A DNA stretch of 64,000 nucleotides from assembly GCA_949128115.1 (NCBI GenBank), contig CASBRS010000033.1:587444-651443 (forward strand), given 5' to 3'. Origin of the DNA: Anaspis maculata. Its lineage: Eukaryota; Arthropoda; Insecta; Coleoptera; Scraptiidae. The notes under the pieces were generated by a model. It had not been told where the DNA came from. It ran no database searches and saw only the letters and a list, made by a program, of their open reading frames with translations. The position numbers and the translations under genes were made by a program. Positions 8,664-19,961 of this stretch are shown here, piece after piece; position 1 is the first letter of the stretch, and every line of letters starts with the position of its first letter.

Positions 8664-10207
8664 CAGGGTGTCCCGTTTTTCAACGCTCACTATGGGTATC
8701 TCGGAAACGGTAAGAGATACAAAGTCGGTTAAATTACAAAAAAGTTGCGCAATTTTATGACTATCTCAAATATGTCAAGATATCCAAGATATCTTTGGTC
8801 ATTTCTGGAATATCCCAAAAAAACTGAAAAATGCCGAATTCGAAAATTTCAAATCACTTCTTTATTATGACAGTTATCAATTTGAAAATTGGTATTCTGA
8901 CATTTTTAAAGGTCCTTAATCGACTGACGGTCATAATTTTTTCCTACGCTTACTAGTCTTTGAGATATGACAGTTAACTTCATTTTTTTTTATGGACACC
9001 ATATTATTTCTCCACCCCATAAAACTCACTTTTCTTTTCTCTTTACAAAGATATAAAACACATGTAGCATTTTTGTCAAAATAACCTATAAAAATTGGAA
9101 AAACCATTTCTGGGGCGAAAAAATCTAGTTACCGGTTCGGTTGCCATGCTCTCGTGACATAATAAAATGGCATTCGGTTGCCATGGTCGGTTGATTTTGG
9201 AAAAAGTTGGGTTACATTCCGTTTTTATGTATTTGATAATGATAATAAATAAAAATAAAACAAATGCAAAACCAAGTATAACACAAAATAACATGAACAT
9301 GCTATCGAACATAGCAGTAGCAATAAACATTTATAATTTACAATTGCTCGAATTGGAGTTCATTTTGCTCTGTGCAGAGTTGTGTGCCTTTTAGCCATAT
9401 TTTCAACGGCTGCGCTGATATCGTGCGGGTTAATTGACTGGAACGCATCATCAACTCCTTGCTTCCAGCTCTTGGTTGCTTGTTCTGTCATGAACCATAA
9501 ATGCGATCTTGGAACGTTCTCCGCAAAATAGACCCCATTTCGAGTAATTGTAAATTATGAATGTTTATTGCTATTGCGATGTTATTTTGTGTTATACTTG
9601 GTTTTGTATTTGTTTCATTTTTATTTATTATCATTATCAAATACATAACAACGGAATGTAACCCAACTTTTTCCAAAATCAACCGACCATGGCAACCGAA
9701 TGCCATTTTATTATGTCACGAGAGCATGGCAACCAAACCGGTAACTAGATTTTTTCGCCCCAGAAATGATTTTTCCAATTTTTATAGGTTATTTTGACAA
9801 AAATGCTACTAGTGTTTTATCTTTGTAAAGAGAAATGAAAGGTGAGTTTTATGGGGTGGAAAAATAATATGGTGTCCATGAGAAAAAATGAAGTTAACTG
9901 TCATATCTCAAAAACTAGTAGGCGTAGGAAAAAATCATGACCGTCAGTCGATCAAGGACCTTCGAAAATGTCAGAATACGAATTTTCAAATTGATAGCTG
10001 TCATAATAAAGAAAAGATTTGAAATTTTCGAATTCGGCATTTTTCAGTTTTTTGGGGATATTCCAGAAATGACCAAAGATATCTTGGATGTCTTGACATA
10101 TTTGAGATAGCCATAAAATTGCGCAACTTTTTTGTAATTTAACCGACTTTGTATCTCTTACCGTTTCCGAGATACCCATAGTGAGCGTTGAAAAACGGGA
10201 CACCCTG
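8664..10207. mobile_element. 1.54-kb palindromic element, TA-CAGGG ends
   Basis: It begins CAGGGTGTCCCGTTTTTCAA and ends with the complement, with TA on both sides (8662-8663 and 10208-10209). The arms are about 700 bp and nearly identical in inverted orientation (for example the CATTCGGTTGCCATGG block at 9170 and its complement near 9690). They meet at a unique loop of about 130 bp (9365-9500). TA duplication plus terminal inverted repeats indicate the Tc1/mariner group. The loop holds a small transposase-like fragment. Confidence 0.85.
9364..9491 (-). pseudogene. Short Tc1/mariner-like transposase C-terminal fragment in palindrome loop
   Basis: On the - strand from ATG 9491 an open frame of about 42 codons reads MTEQATKSWKQGVDDAF followed by INPHDISAAVENMAKRH. 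It occupies almost exactly the non-palindromic loop. The pattern (aromatic, then a DAF...INPxxI...AV...M helix) resembles the extreme C-terminus of IS630/Tc1/mariner transposases. It is far too short for a function, and the assignment is tentative. Confidence 0.4.
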
Positions 10208-10763
10208 TATATGGTGATTTTCAAATATCTAGCTCTTTTGGCTTCTGAGATAAAAAAAAAATGGAATGTTGCTCTTATTATGTTTCAAGAAAATTGGTAT
10301 CTTCAACTATGAGAAAGGCATCTACATCGCTCCCTAAGAGCCAGTCAGATGTCGCCAACTTAACTGTTACAGGTAACCACTTTAAGACTTGAAAATACTC
10401 TTGTGTGCAAAGTGGCGCCTTGGTATCACAAAGGACGAAGTTGAAACCCTCACGAGCTCTACTAGACATTATGTAGGAGAGCAACTGAAGTCGCAAATAT
10501 GCAGAGTGGGTGCAGGTAGGTGCCTAATTACTTTCGTGGATCATGGACATGGCTCACATGGCCAAACTCCCTGACAAAGAAAAAGTCGGTATATCTCTAC
10601 GACTCAACCGAGGTGACTGACAAAAAGACGATGTCGTGGGAAGGAATAAGATGCAAGCTGTTGTAGTTGGAATAATATTTTAATAATAGTAGATAAACTG
10701 TACATAATTATGGGAATAAGTGAATATACAAAATTGAAAACTTTGGGGGCCTATTGTTAAAAA
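10208..10763 (+). other. Intergenic repeat-derived DNA, no gene recognised
   Basis: Broken + strand frames occur (such as the stretch around 10270-10510) with possible splice-like GTAGGT at 10516, but no domain or long frame is recognisable. An AT-rich stretch at 10670-10740 could be a 3' untranslated region of something lost. Confidence 0.25.
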
Positions 10764-11160
10764 TTAATCACGAGTTGTCCCTAACATCTCTGATGGAGTG
10801 GTAAACTGATCTAAAGATTGAAAACTAAATGTGCTAGGTAGTAGAGTTCCAAAAGATGACTGATATTCATGTCCAAAGGTGTGGGTATACTGGTCCTCCA
10901 AAATGGCATTATTTAATTTCATTGGCGGGGCGGCAGCGGGCAGCTGCACAATCATACTATTTTGTGTCTGGAGGTGGTGCTCGTACTTCACTTTGGTGGA
11001 TAACAGTGTGTAGGACCTGGAGTTGCATCCCTTGTGTCCCCACAGTTGCCTCGTTGTCGGTGCTGTTGTTGCTGATACTCTGCAAGGGCTCGCAGCAACG
11101 CCTCTCTGTTGCTTGCTCTCCGGCATTAGCTCCTGGCTTTCCGCAGCTGCTCCCATGAAC
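10764..11160 (-). CDS. Open reading frame of unknown function (possible remnant)
   Basis: This 130-codon - strand frame is rich in Gln, Ser, Thr and Pro. Its C-terminal half (LEDQYTHTFGHEYQSSFGTL and onward to a terminal TRD) has protein-like composition; the N-terminal half is low-complexity, and an overlapping 81-codon frame (11202-10957) competes with it. I recognise no domain. It could be the tail of a TE accessory protein or chance. It lies between two palindromes with no sign of a promoter. Confidence 0.2.
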
Positions 11161-11369
11161 CTCCAGTGATCCTGACGAATGTGACGAGTTGAAACGGGTC
11201 ATTTCGAGCAGAAATGGCCGAGAGAATTCCTTTTAATTTCGGTTAGGTGACATACTGACTGTCAGATTTTGACACACTGCACTCAAATTGAAATCGCGGC
11301 GGAATGGCGAAAAAAGCTTGGCCGGCCCAAGCTTTTTTTTCGCCCCCGCGTCGTCCCCTCGCACAGTGG

Positions 11370-11442
11370 AACGACCGTGGCCAAGTGGTCGGACATCGGT
11401 CTCCCATGCCAAACGTCCCGGGTTCGAATCCAGCTTTCGGCA
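11370..11442 (+). repeat. tRNA-like (SINE-type) Pol III promoter, left arm
   Basis: TGGCCAAGTGG (11378-11388) matches an A box and GGTTCGAATCC (11421-11431) matches a B box, at a spacing of about 33 bp as in tRNAs. A run of T residues from 11446 could terminate Pol III. The 7-bp acceptor and T stems do not pair convincingly, so this is a tRNA-derived SINE head or pseudo-tRNA rather than a tRNA gene. Confidence 0.6.
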
Positions 11443-12460
11443 ACTTTTTTTTCCCTATATTTTCTCGGTAATGCAGATATCAATTCCACATTTTCTTGCG
11501 TTCTCTCAAACACTTTGATTTGACCCATGCCCACGTCGAGTGGCTTGCGTTTGTCATCAAGTATAAAAAAGTTACAGCACGATTTATTGCCGATACAAGG
11601 TATCAGGAAAATAATCATAACTTCCAAATAGGCACGTATAGGCACGCGTTTTTTCATTTATTTTGAAGAGGAAGATCTCCTCTTCAAACTGATATAGATC
11701 ACCGATTGGATCCCGTTGGAGACTTTCCGCAATTGACTACCTAAGTGAAGTAAGTGTCACAAATCAAGATTTGCGGGATTTGCCTCCACTTTGGAATAAG
11801 ACTACTTGAGATTTTCAAGGACGATTTCAGTTTTGCTTGGATTGTTTGTTGGACCAATATATTGACGTATGTATAGAACGTGAATCTACATAGCTTGGTC
11901 GTTTAAATCCATACAAAGGTCTACGAAAAGGTCTAGTCTCAGAAATTCTTCACCGTTTTATTCATTACCGTCATGTAATATGTATATAAAAGGTGTATGT
12001 AGAGTTTCTTGTGATTTATGGAAGCCAAACCAGATGGCCGATGCATTGGTCCAACAAACAATTTAAGCAGAACTGAAATCGTCCGTGGAAATCTCAAGTA
12101 ATCCTATTCCAAAGTGGAGGCAAATCCCGCAAATCTTGATTTGTGACACCGACTTCACTTAGGTAGTCAATTGCGGAAAGTCCCCAACGGGATCCAATCG
12201 GTGATCTATATCAGTTTGAACAGGAGATCTTCCTCTTGAAAATAAATGGAAAAACGCGTGCCTATACGTGCCTATTTGGAAGTTATGATTATTTTCCTGA
12301 TACCTTGTATCGGCAATAAATCGTGCTGTAACTTTTTTCTACTTGATGACAAACGCAAGCCACTCGACGTGGGCATGGGTCAAATCAAAGTGTCTGAGAA
12401 AATGCAAGAAAATAAGGAATTGATATCTGCATTACCGAGAAAATATAGGAAAAAAAAGTT

Positions 12461-12524
12461 GCTGGATTCGAACCCGGGACGTTTAGCATGGGAGGCCGAT
12501 GTCCGACCACTTGGCCACGGTCGT
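12461..12524 (-). repeat. tRNA-like (SINE-type) Pol III promoter, right arm
   Basis: This is the inverted copy of the left-arm motif: GGATTCGAACC (12464-12474, complement of the B box) and CCACTTGGCCA (12507-12517, complement of the A box). It reads towards the palindrome centre, so the two promoters converge. Confidence 0.6.
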
Positions 12525-12534
12525 TCCACTGTGC

Positions 12535-12758
12535 CTCGCTGCGATGATTCCGATCTGCCACCAGCTTTCACTTGCACCCCATTGGTCAGAGAAATCTTGC
12601 CAAAACTTAGCAACATAAAGTCTGGCCGGCCATCCGGTGGCCACGGCCGGCCCGACCAAGATTCTTTCGCTGCCCCGCCGTTTCCTGGCGACATCCTCAC
12701 CTTCCGCCCGCACGTCATTGGCCGGAGGTGTATCGCCTAGCGATTTCATCCCCTTTCG
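12535..12758. repeat. GC-rich repeat edge, right end of nested insertion
   Basis: A GC-rich stretch with CCGGCCGG-like and GGCCGGAGGTGTATCGCCTA motifs ends at CCCTTTCGCTG. It is the right limit of the 5058-12758 insertion in the left arm of the palindrome that follows. Both limits can be read as starting CAGCGAA on facing strands, possibly the element termini. Confidence 0.35.
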
Positions 12759-14804
12759 CTGTAGTCCGGACGTTAAGCTACATGTATGGGACCCACCTTG
12801 CATTTTAGAGACAAGCGACGAAATTTGGCACACTTGTTCACTAGACCCTACTTTTCGATTTAAGAAATGTTGCCACCATCTGCGGAAATCGTGCAGACAC
12901 TTTATACAGGGTTCAGTAGAAAAAATTTGTTGAAAAATCGTAAATCGTGAACCATAACCGGTGGACGTATGTCAATCAGGATATTGATCACTGATTCTAT
13001 GCCCATGAAGATGCTGCAAACAGTTTTGAAATATCTTGAGGCGTTTCCGAAATACGTTGGAAGAAGTTAAATTTTCTCAACTTTTTTCTTTTCTCAATAA
13101 ATCAGTTGTTTTTGGAGATATTGAGCTGCAACTTGATATTCCGGCAAACAGATATGTTTTTAATAAAACGCAATGTGGAGCCATCGATAAAGCCCGCTAG
13201 ATTCGAAACTAAGATCTTCAACTTTTTTGTCCATCGTAAGCGCCATCTTCAAATTGCCCTTCGTGAAATTGTTGAAAAAACAACAGGTAACGACTTGATT
13301 GGACACACGCGTTTATTTTATTATGAAAAACCAGGTCCTGCATTGCAGCAATGACCTCTTCGGCTAAGAAACGTTATCAAGTTAGTTTTCCTTGATTTCC
13401 CTCAACTTAAGTAATAACCACCACCAAATAGAACTTTGGATCGATAAGATTGGATCGATCGATGTGGACATTATGATTCACATTATTTTGTGCAGCCAGT
13501 CACTGAATTTCATCCTCATCGGCCAAGTGGTGTTCTTTTGGCAAACAGCTAAACAAAAAGTTTGCTTCGATTTTTGTAAAAAAGCAAAAACGGCAGGGTC
13601 ACGTCGTCCCTTCAAACCAGATTGAAGAAAATCTGTTACCAAAAATGCTATCAATTGATACTGAAAGGGTTCGGAGGAATGTCTACTGTAGTTCCAAGTT
13701 GAACTGAAATGGATTTTCTCATCCTACTTTGGCAGAAGGGACGTCGAAAGTGTTGCTACAGCTCAATATTTGAAACGTTTTTTGTTGAATATTGCCAGAA
13801 ACGCTTCAAATATAACCTGTAGCAACACCTTTCACGTCCCTCCTGCGAACTAAAATGTAACAATCAGTTTGAGCTTGGCTTTAAACTACGGAGCACATTC
13901 CTCCAAATCATTTCAGTATCAATTGGTCGCACTTTTGGGTACATATTTCCTTTAATCGGGTTTGAGGGCAGAAGGTGACCCTGCGTTTTTTGCTCTTTTC
14001 ACAAATATTTAAGCAGACTTTTTGCTCAACTGTTTGCCAAAAGAACACCACTTGAGTGATGATGATGAAATTTGGTGACTGACGTTGCAAAACAATTTTG
14101 ATTGAAATATCATAAACATTCAATCGATCCAAAGTTTCATTTGGTCATGATTGTCACGTAAGTTGAGGAAAAACAGGAAAAACGAACTTGATAACGTTTC
14201 TGAGCGAAGAGGTCATTGCCGCAATTGAGTACCTGGTTTTTCATGATAAAACATCGTGTGTACTCAATAAAGTCGTTACCTGTTGTTTTTTCAACAATTC
14301 CACCAAAGCAATTTAAAGATGGCGCTCACGATGGAAAAAAAGTTGAAGATCTTGGTTTCGAATCTAGCAGGCTTTGTCGATAGCTCCACATCGCGTTTCA
14401 TTAAAAACATATTTGTTTGCCGGAATACCAAGCTGCAGCTCAATATCTCCAAAAACAACAGATTTATTGGAAAAAGAAAAAAGTTGAAGAAATTTCACTT
14501 GTTCCAAAGTATTTCGGAAACGCCTCAAGATATTTCAAAACTGTTTGCAGCATCTTCATGGGCATGGAATCAGTCATCAATATACTGATTTACATACGTC
14601 GACCGGTTATGGTTCACGATTTACGATTTTTCAACAATTTTTTTCTACTGAACGCTGTATAAAGTGTCTGCACGACCGCAGATGGTGGCAACATTTCTTA
14701 AATCGAAGAGTAGGGTCTAGTGAACAAGTGTGCCTTTCGTCGCTTGTCTCTGAAATGCAAGGTGGTTTCTCTTAACAGCCGGACTACTGGTCAAATCGCT
14801 ATAC
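12759..14804. mobile_element. 2.05-kb foldback palindrome inserted in gypsy integrase
   Basis: The left arm (from TAGTCCGGACGTTAAG) and the right arm (ending CTTAACAGCCGGACTACTGG then TCAAATCGCTATA) are inverted copies of about 1 kb. The symmetry centre is near 13785, where GTGTTGCTACAG faces CTGTAGCAACAC. Arms differ by scattered substitutions and small indels. No loop gene remains. The missing first 17 bases of the left arm are at 5041-5057. TA occurs at the outer edges, suggesting a TA-targeting transposon. Confidence 0.8.
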
Positions 14805-15331
14805 ATCAACCAACCATTCACCAAAAGCCACTCACCCCTTTGAAATAATTCATTTGGACACATTCACCCTTGAGAAAACCAAATTTCTAACAGTAATAGA
14901 TACATTCTCAGAATATGCTCAAGCATACCCCTTAACGTCATTAAACTCTCCCGAAATTGTGGACAAATTATAACAATTCTTCTCACTTCATGGAATTCCC
15001 AAGCAAATCGTAACAGATAACGGAACACAATTCAGAAATACAGTACCTAATTCAAGATTTATCAGCTGTTCATAAAATTGATATACATTTTTGTTCTCCT
15101 AATAACCCCCAATCGAACGAAGTAATCGAAAGACTCCATTCTACTCTGATTGAACACGTCAGACTGTTCAATACCTGCGGTTTCCAAAAAATGACTATAG
15201 TATCAAAAATTGCCTATTCTTTATTGGCGTAAAACTATACTATCCATTCTGTAACCAGATTTAGACTTATCGATGTTATCCTTGGCCATATCGATAGTGA
15301 AGACCCTTTTAATATTGATATTAACAAAATT
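14805..15331 (+). pseudogene. pol: gypsy pol: integrase catalytic core (broken)
   Basis: After the nested block, pol resumes. The DDE motifs are visible in order. The first Asp is in IIHLDTFT (GAC at 14857). The second is in IVTDNGTQFRN (GAT at 15016). The Glu region reads NEVIERLHSTL near 15119-15145. At least one in-frame stop (near 14970) and frameshifts between the second Asp and the Glu inactivate it. The core would insert the DNA copy into the genome. Confidence 0.88.
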
Positions 15332-15668
15332 TTGATGAGTGACTATGTTTGTGAACATCGAGATAGAACCAAACTCATTTACAGAAAAATTAACAAACGA
15401 ATTTCCGAACATAAGGAAAAGCTAATTGACAAACGAAATAAAGACCGCGATGACCCTGAAATGTTCCAACCCCAATCAGAAACATTTATTCGAAAACATG
15501 CTAGACAAAAACTTACAAATAAATTCAACCCTCCAACTGAGATTAAAGACGTAGACGAACCCAGAAAAACAATTTCTACTGAAAATCAAGAAAAGATCCA
15601 TACCTATGGATAATTTGAAAAGACCTCGTAAAAACCTTTCGATTTTAATACCTAACTTTCTTTTACAG
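15332..15668 (+). pseudogene. pol: gypsy pol: integrase C-terminal region and env splice acceptor
   Basis: A 93-codon Lys/Arg-rich frame includes EHRDRTKLIYRKINKRI and ends in MFQPQSETFIRKHARQK-like sequence, typical of the charged tail of errantivirus integrases. It is followed at 15660-15668 by a pyrimidine-rich CTTTTACAG, a good 3' splice site immediately before env. In errantiviruses env is made from a spliced RNA. Confidence 0.7.
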
Positions 15669-17084
15669 GTTACGTCTTGCCTGCGCTGTACGAGAAAAAA
15701 TATCTATACAACATTCAGAAAACAACCCTGGCCTGATTCCTTTAAATTTAGGAACAGCCAAAATCCAGGAATACTCCCACACATTTATCCATTTCTACGA
15801 TCTTTCCGCGATAATTAAAGAAGTAAACAAATTAAATATTCAAGCATCAAATTTAGAAACATAAATCAAAACTCATCACATCTGATTCTATTCGATCGAA
15901 ATTGCTAATTATGATAAAATCCTAAAATTATCTCAAGACAAAGTTGAGACTAGACTTGAAGAGTTATTACTCCATCCAAAAAGACTAAAAAGAGAACTGA
16001 TAAATGGATTAGGATCCATATTCAAAAGCATCACGGGAAACCTGGATGCAGCTGATGGCGAACGTTATGAAAAGCTTTTCAAACAACTTGAAACCAACCA
16101 AAAGAATTAAGCCGCAACAATAGTCAAACAAAACTCTTTATCTGTAGAAGTAATCAATGAATTCAATAAAACTATTCAGAAGATTTCTCATCATGAACTA
16201 TTACTACAATCACGAATTATGCAAATCAATGCAATACTCGAATACAATGTAAGTAAAGAAAGCGAAAAGCGAATTAATCATCAAAGACATTTTTAACCAA
16301 CTTATTGATATACCTATATGGAACACATACTTTAACGAATAGTATCTTACAAAAAAATGAAAATTCAATAACCTTTTCAAAATTGAAAGTAATGCACCCA
16401 AGTATAATAACTACATCAGCTTTGTTCAAAGAACTATCAAAATTACAAAAAGAACTAAAACCAGAACAATTACCGTTTGAAGTAACTCTAGAAAATACTC
16501 TAAAATTCAAAGACCTTCATAGAAGTCGAATGTTTTATTTTAAATAACAAAATAACTTACCTTTTACACTCACCTATATTGCACCCTTTCTCTCTTAATT
16601 AGTTAATTACTATCACTTATACCCCATTCCAATTTTTCATCAAAGTCAATTTAAGGTTATTCCGAATCAAAAATTCTTGTTAATAAACGAGTTGTACTTC
16701 TCATACGGAGAAGAACGCTGTCAAAAGATCTCGACAAATTTCTACATTTGCCAAGATTATCCCTTACAAGACATCCAACAAGAAGAACCATGCGAAGTCC
16801 AGCTTCTGAAAATGAAGCCACCTACAAAATGCCAAGAAATCAACGTCCACGTCACCAGACCGATAGTCCAACAACTGGAAGACTCCCAATGGATTGACGT
16901 CTTTCCTGAAAAAGAAGCCATCAACCTGAAATGTCAACACCAGGACGAAACAATCAAAGTTTTCGGAACACTCCTTTTCGATATCCCGCTTGGATGCCAG
17001 CTGAAGACATCCCAAGAACAGATCAAAAACCAAGAACAAGAGACGCAGCAAAACTACCCGCTAATCCTTCCTGACTTGGACCTA
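15669..17084 (+). pseudogene. env: Errantivirus-type Env (fusion protein), main part, broken
   Basis: From the splice acceptor, discontinuous frames encode an envelope protein related to insect errantivirus Env, a family that shares ancestry with baculovirus F proteins. A furin-like site, PKRLKR, lies at about 15977-15994 and is followed by a fusion-peptide-like ELINGLGSIF and a heptad-rich stretch up to about 16240. Frameshifts and stops occur between 15730 and 16550. From 16677 a 136-codon frame with several cysteines is open up to 17084, where a 2.9-kb transposon interrupts it. The protein would act at the cell surface in fusion; this copy is inactive. Confidence 0.82.
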
Positions 17085-17776
17085 CCGGGTGAGCCATAAA
17101 AACCGCACTGTTTCATTTTCCTCGCAGAATTTTTGTTTCTTGGCCGATTTTGACAAGATTGGTATCCATGTGTAGCCAATTAAATAGGCTACCAAAATTG
17201 CATAAAAATATTGCTGGACTATCAAAATCCAAAATGGCGGACACAACTGAACATTAGCCTTCTTTTGCAGTCGTTTCTTTCGACTGAAATTTGACAGAAT
17301 GACAAAATTAAAAAGGTTTTTGCAAAAACGAACTGTTTTCTACATTTTGAGACTATGACCAGCTCGATCGGTTGATTCGTTCTGGAAATATAGCAAATTG
17401 AAAAAGGGCCATTTGCCATTATTTTACTCCGTAACGGATAAAATAGAAAGATATTGTTTCGCTTGTCAAATTTTTGTTTCTCAAGCGATTTGAACAGGTT
17501 TGGTATCATTGTGAGCCAAATAAATAAAATACAAGTTTCATATGGAATATGGTCGAAATGTCAAAATTTGAATTGGTGGACACAACTGAAAATAAATCTT
17601 CTTCTGCAGTCTTTTTTTTTTTTCATTGAAATCCGACGACTGACAAAACTGAAAACTGAAGGCGGTTTTGGGAAGAGCGGGCTGTTTTTTGCACTTTAAA
17701 GTCACAATCAGCTTAATTGGTTCATTGATTGAGGAGATGTAGCAAATTGAAAAAAGTTTTTTTTGCCATTGTTTAA

Positions 17777-18774
17777 CCCTTGGGCAGGCGCGTCTCTTTT
17801 CACGACGTAATAGGTCGCGCGGGGTGTCATCGACACCCCTAAAATTGCAGCGTCCTTGAGTGTTACCGACTTTTTTTTTTGCAAGTTTTTCAAGGTTATC
17901 GAGTTGATGTACATTGATGGAATGAATACATGTTTTGTTGGGGTCAAATTTGGTCAGATAACGACAGAAATCAAGAAAATGTAGAAGGATGAGAATTTCA
18001 TTGGAATAAACCGTTTATCCATGAAAAAATTGATTCTCATCTTCACAATGATGAAACACTCCGAAAAATACTCAAAACATGAAAAACAATGTTGACTTCT
18101 ACAAGTAATAGTTATTTTATAAAAAAATATCACAAGAAAAACAAAACTCAGCCCGCTCAAAGTCACTCATTTTCGCTACTGGAATAGTTATCCATAGAAT
18201 CGAAGCATTCTTCACAAACATTTTTCATGTGCTTCATACACATGTTTTTAGGACATCGATCACAGCACCATTTGGTTTTTGATGTCCTTCTTCCTTGGAC
18301 AAGCCACACACCTGCCCTTACTCACTGGCAACTGAGGTCCTGCAAGAGCAGAGTTCTCAGGAATACCTGATAACTTGGCAATTTTTGGGCGGAGATGTTT
18401 TGTCAACTTTTTGTTTGTTACTCTTCTGCAAATGTGTTCGTTTATCATTTTCAAGCCAACTTCTCTCAAAAAATACCTTCTTGAAGTTTTTGCATCAGGA
18501 TTGTGAGCGACAAAGATCTAATTCACAGTGCAAGGTTTGCAAAGAAATATTACGCGGGAAGGCGCACGGGGTGTCCACAGTACCCCGGACCTGTTTGACA
18601 CAAAATAACAGCTACCTTTTCAAATCAGTTCCAGAACCGGTAGCAGAATATGATTGACAATACTTTGACAGGAAGGTACTGAACAGGAGCGCCATCTATT
18701 CGACTCGAAGCGGAATCGGTAGCTATATTTATGATGCTGGGGTGTTTTGTACACCCCGCGCGACTAATTAAGGG
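17777..18774 (-). mobile_element. piggyBac-like element, internally deleted
   Basis: It is flanked by TTAA at 17773-17776 and 18775-18778. The ends are CCCTTGGGCAGGCGCG and the complement CGCGCGACTAATTAAGGG. An inner motif GTCGCGCGGGGTGT occurs near both ends in inverted orientation. The only coding left is the C-terminal part of the transposase on the - strand. It is nested in the foldback-like element, hence younger than it. Confidence 0.85.
18163..18469 (-). pseudogene. piggyBac transposase C-terminal remnant with cysteine-rich domain
   Basis: Read leftwards: LKMINEHICRRVTNKKLTKH, then RPKIAKLSGIPEN and KGRCVACPRKKD. After one frameshift near 18260 it continues WCCDRCPKNMCMKHMKNVC then EECFDSMDNYSSSENE to the TGA at 18163-18165. 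The C-x2-C ... C-x2-C ... C-x2-H ... C-x2-C series is the cysteine-rich zinc-binding tail that recognises the ends in piggyBac transposases. The catalytic DDD domain is missing. Confidence 0.85.
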
Positions 18775-19961
18775 TTAAATCTTTAACGACTAATAAAATT
18801 TATTGTTTAGATTGCCAAATCTTTGCTTTTTTACATCGATTTTGACAGAGCAGTTGATATTGTGTCGCCTAATGAATAGGCTACAAGAATCAAACATGAA
18901 TCTGGTCAATGGATTTTAAAGAAAATTGGAAACAACCTCGGACACAGCTGAAAATCTTTTTCAATTTGCTACATGTCCACAACGAATGAACGAAGTGAGC
19001 TGATCATGGTCTCAAAATACAGAAAACAGTTCGTTCTTCCAAAAAACGTCTTGAGTTTCTATCGTTCTGACACATTCCAACGAAAAAGAAAAAACTGCAG
19101 AAGAAGGGTTATTTTCAGTTGTGTTCATTATTTTGAATTTTGAGATTATGATCATTTTCGTAATGATTATTGTAGTCCAATTATTTGGCTACACAATGGT
19201 GCCTAATCTGTCAAAATCTAGAAACTAATAAAAATCTAGCAGAAAACAATAAATTTGTTTTACTCGTTAAGGATCGAAACAATGCCAAAAAATGTTTTTT
19301 CCAATTTTCTACATCTCTCTAACGAATAAGCCATTTGACTTGGTTGTGGTCTCAAAATGGGAACAAAAGTGCGTTCTTTCAAAAAACACCTTCAGTTCTG
19401 TCAGTCAATCAAATTTCAATAAAAAAAATACCACTGCAAAAGAAGGCCTATTTCCAGTTGTGTCTGCCATCTTGAATTTTGACATTTCGACCGTATTTAC
19501 ACATTATACTTGTGTAATATTCAGTTGGCCACACAATAATATCGAACTTGTTAAAATCGTTTAAGAAACAAAAATTTGGCAGGCAAAATAATATTTTTTT
19601 ATTATTCGTTACGGATTGAAAAAATTGCAAATGAGCCTATATTCAGTTTGCTACGTTTTCAGAACAAATAGACCATTTGAGCTGGTCATGGTCTCAAAAT
19701 GTAGAAAACAGTTCGTTCTTCCAAAAAATTTCTTCAGTTCTGTCATTTTGTCAAATTTAAATTAAAAGAAACGACTGCAAAAGAAGGCCTATTTTCAGTG
19801 GTGTCCACCATTTTGATTTTTGATATTATAGCAATATCTATATACGACTTTGATAGCCTACTTATTCGGCTACACAAGGATATCAAGCTTGTCAAAATCG
19901 GCCAAGAAACAAAAATTCGGCGAGGAAAATAAAACAGTGCGGTTTTATATGGCCCACCCGG

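Larger units (their letters stand above)
11361..12534. repeat. 1.17-kb palindrome with tRNA-like sequences at both ends
   Basis: The left end GCACAGTGGAACGACCGTGG and its complement at 12515-12534 define arms of about 500-580 bp. Matching blocks include CAAATCAAGATTTGCGGGAT near 11760 with its complement near 12130, and GGTGTCCC-free spacer around 11880-12040 as the loop. Both ends carry a tRNA-like promoter motif pointing inward. I saw no clear TA or other duplication at the edges. Confidence 0.8.
5042..14804. mobile_element. Nested insertion block inside gypsy integrase, bounded by a palindromic element
   Basis: The left edge reads TATAGCGATTTGACCAG (5041-5057) and the right edge is its complement CTGGTCAAATCGCTATA (14788-14804), with TA on both sides. 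The right half continues as the arm of a palindrome (12759-14804). The left arm is cut after 15-17 bases by a further insertion (5058-12758). So a palindromic element landed in integrase and was then itself invaded near its left end. The contents are listed separately. Confidence 0.7.
17085..19961. mobile_element. 2.88-kb foldback-like element in env, TA duplication, tandem-repeat arms
   Basis: Left end CCGGGTGAGCCATAAAAACC and right end complement (GGTTTTATATGGCCCACCCGG, allowing two differences) lie between TA 17083-17084 and TA 19962-19963. The inverted arms consist of degenerate tandem units of about 340 bp. The left arm has two copies (CTACATTTTGAGACTATGAC at about 17340 and its relative at about 17690). 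The right arm has three (GTCTCAAAATG at about 19010, 19350 and 19693). A piggyBac remnant (17777-18774) occupies the centre. Env frames on both sides agree if the element and one TA are disregarded. TA ends point to the Tc1/mariner group; long arms of tandem repeats resemble Foldback elements. Confidence 0.82.

Noticed and set aside
9076..9797. Pairs of near-identical hydrophobic frames (FVLFLFIIIIKY)
   Set aside because: They are the two arms of the 8664-10207 palindrome read on opposite strands; not membrane proteins.
11370..11442. Functional tRNA gene
   Set aside because: A and B boxes are good but acceptor and T stems do not pair; duplicated by a palindrome. Treated as SINE-type.
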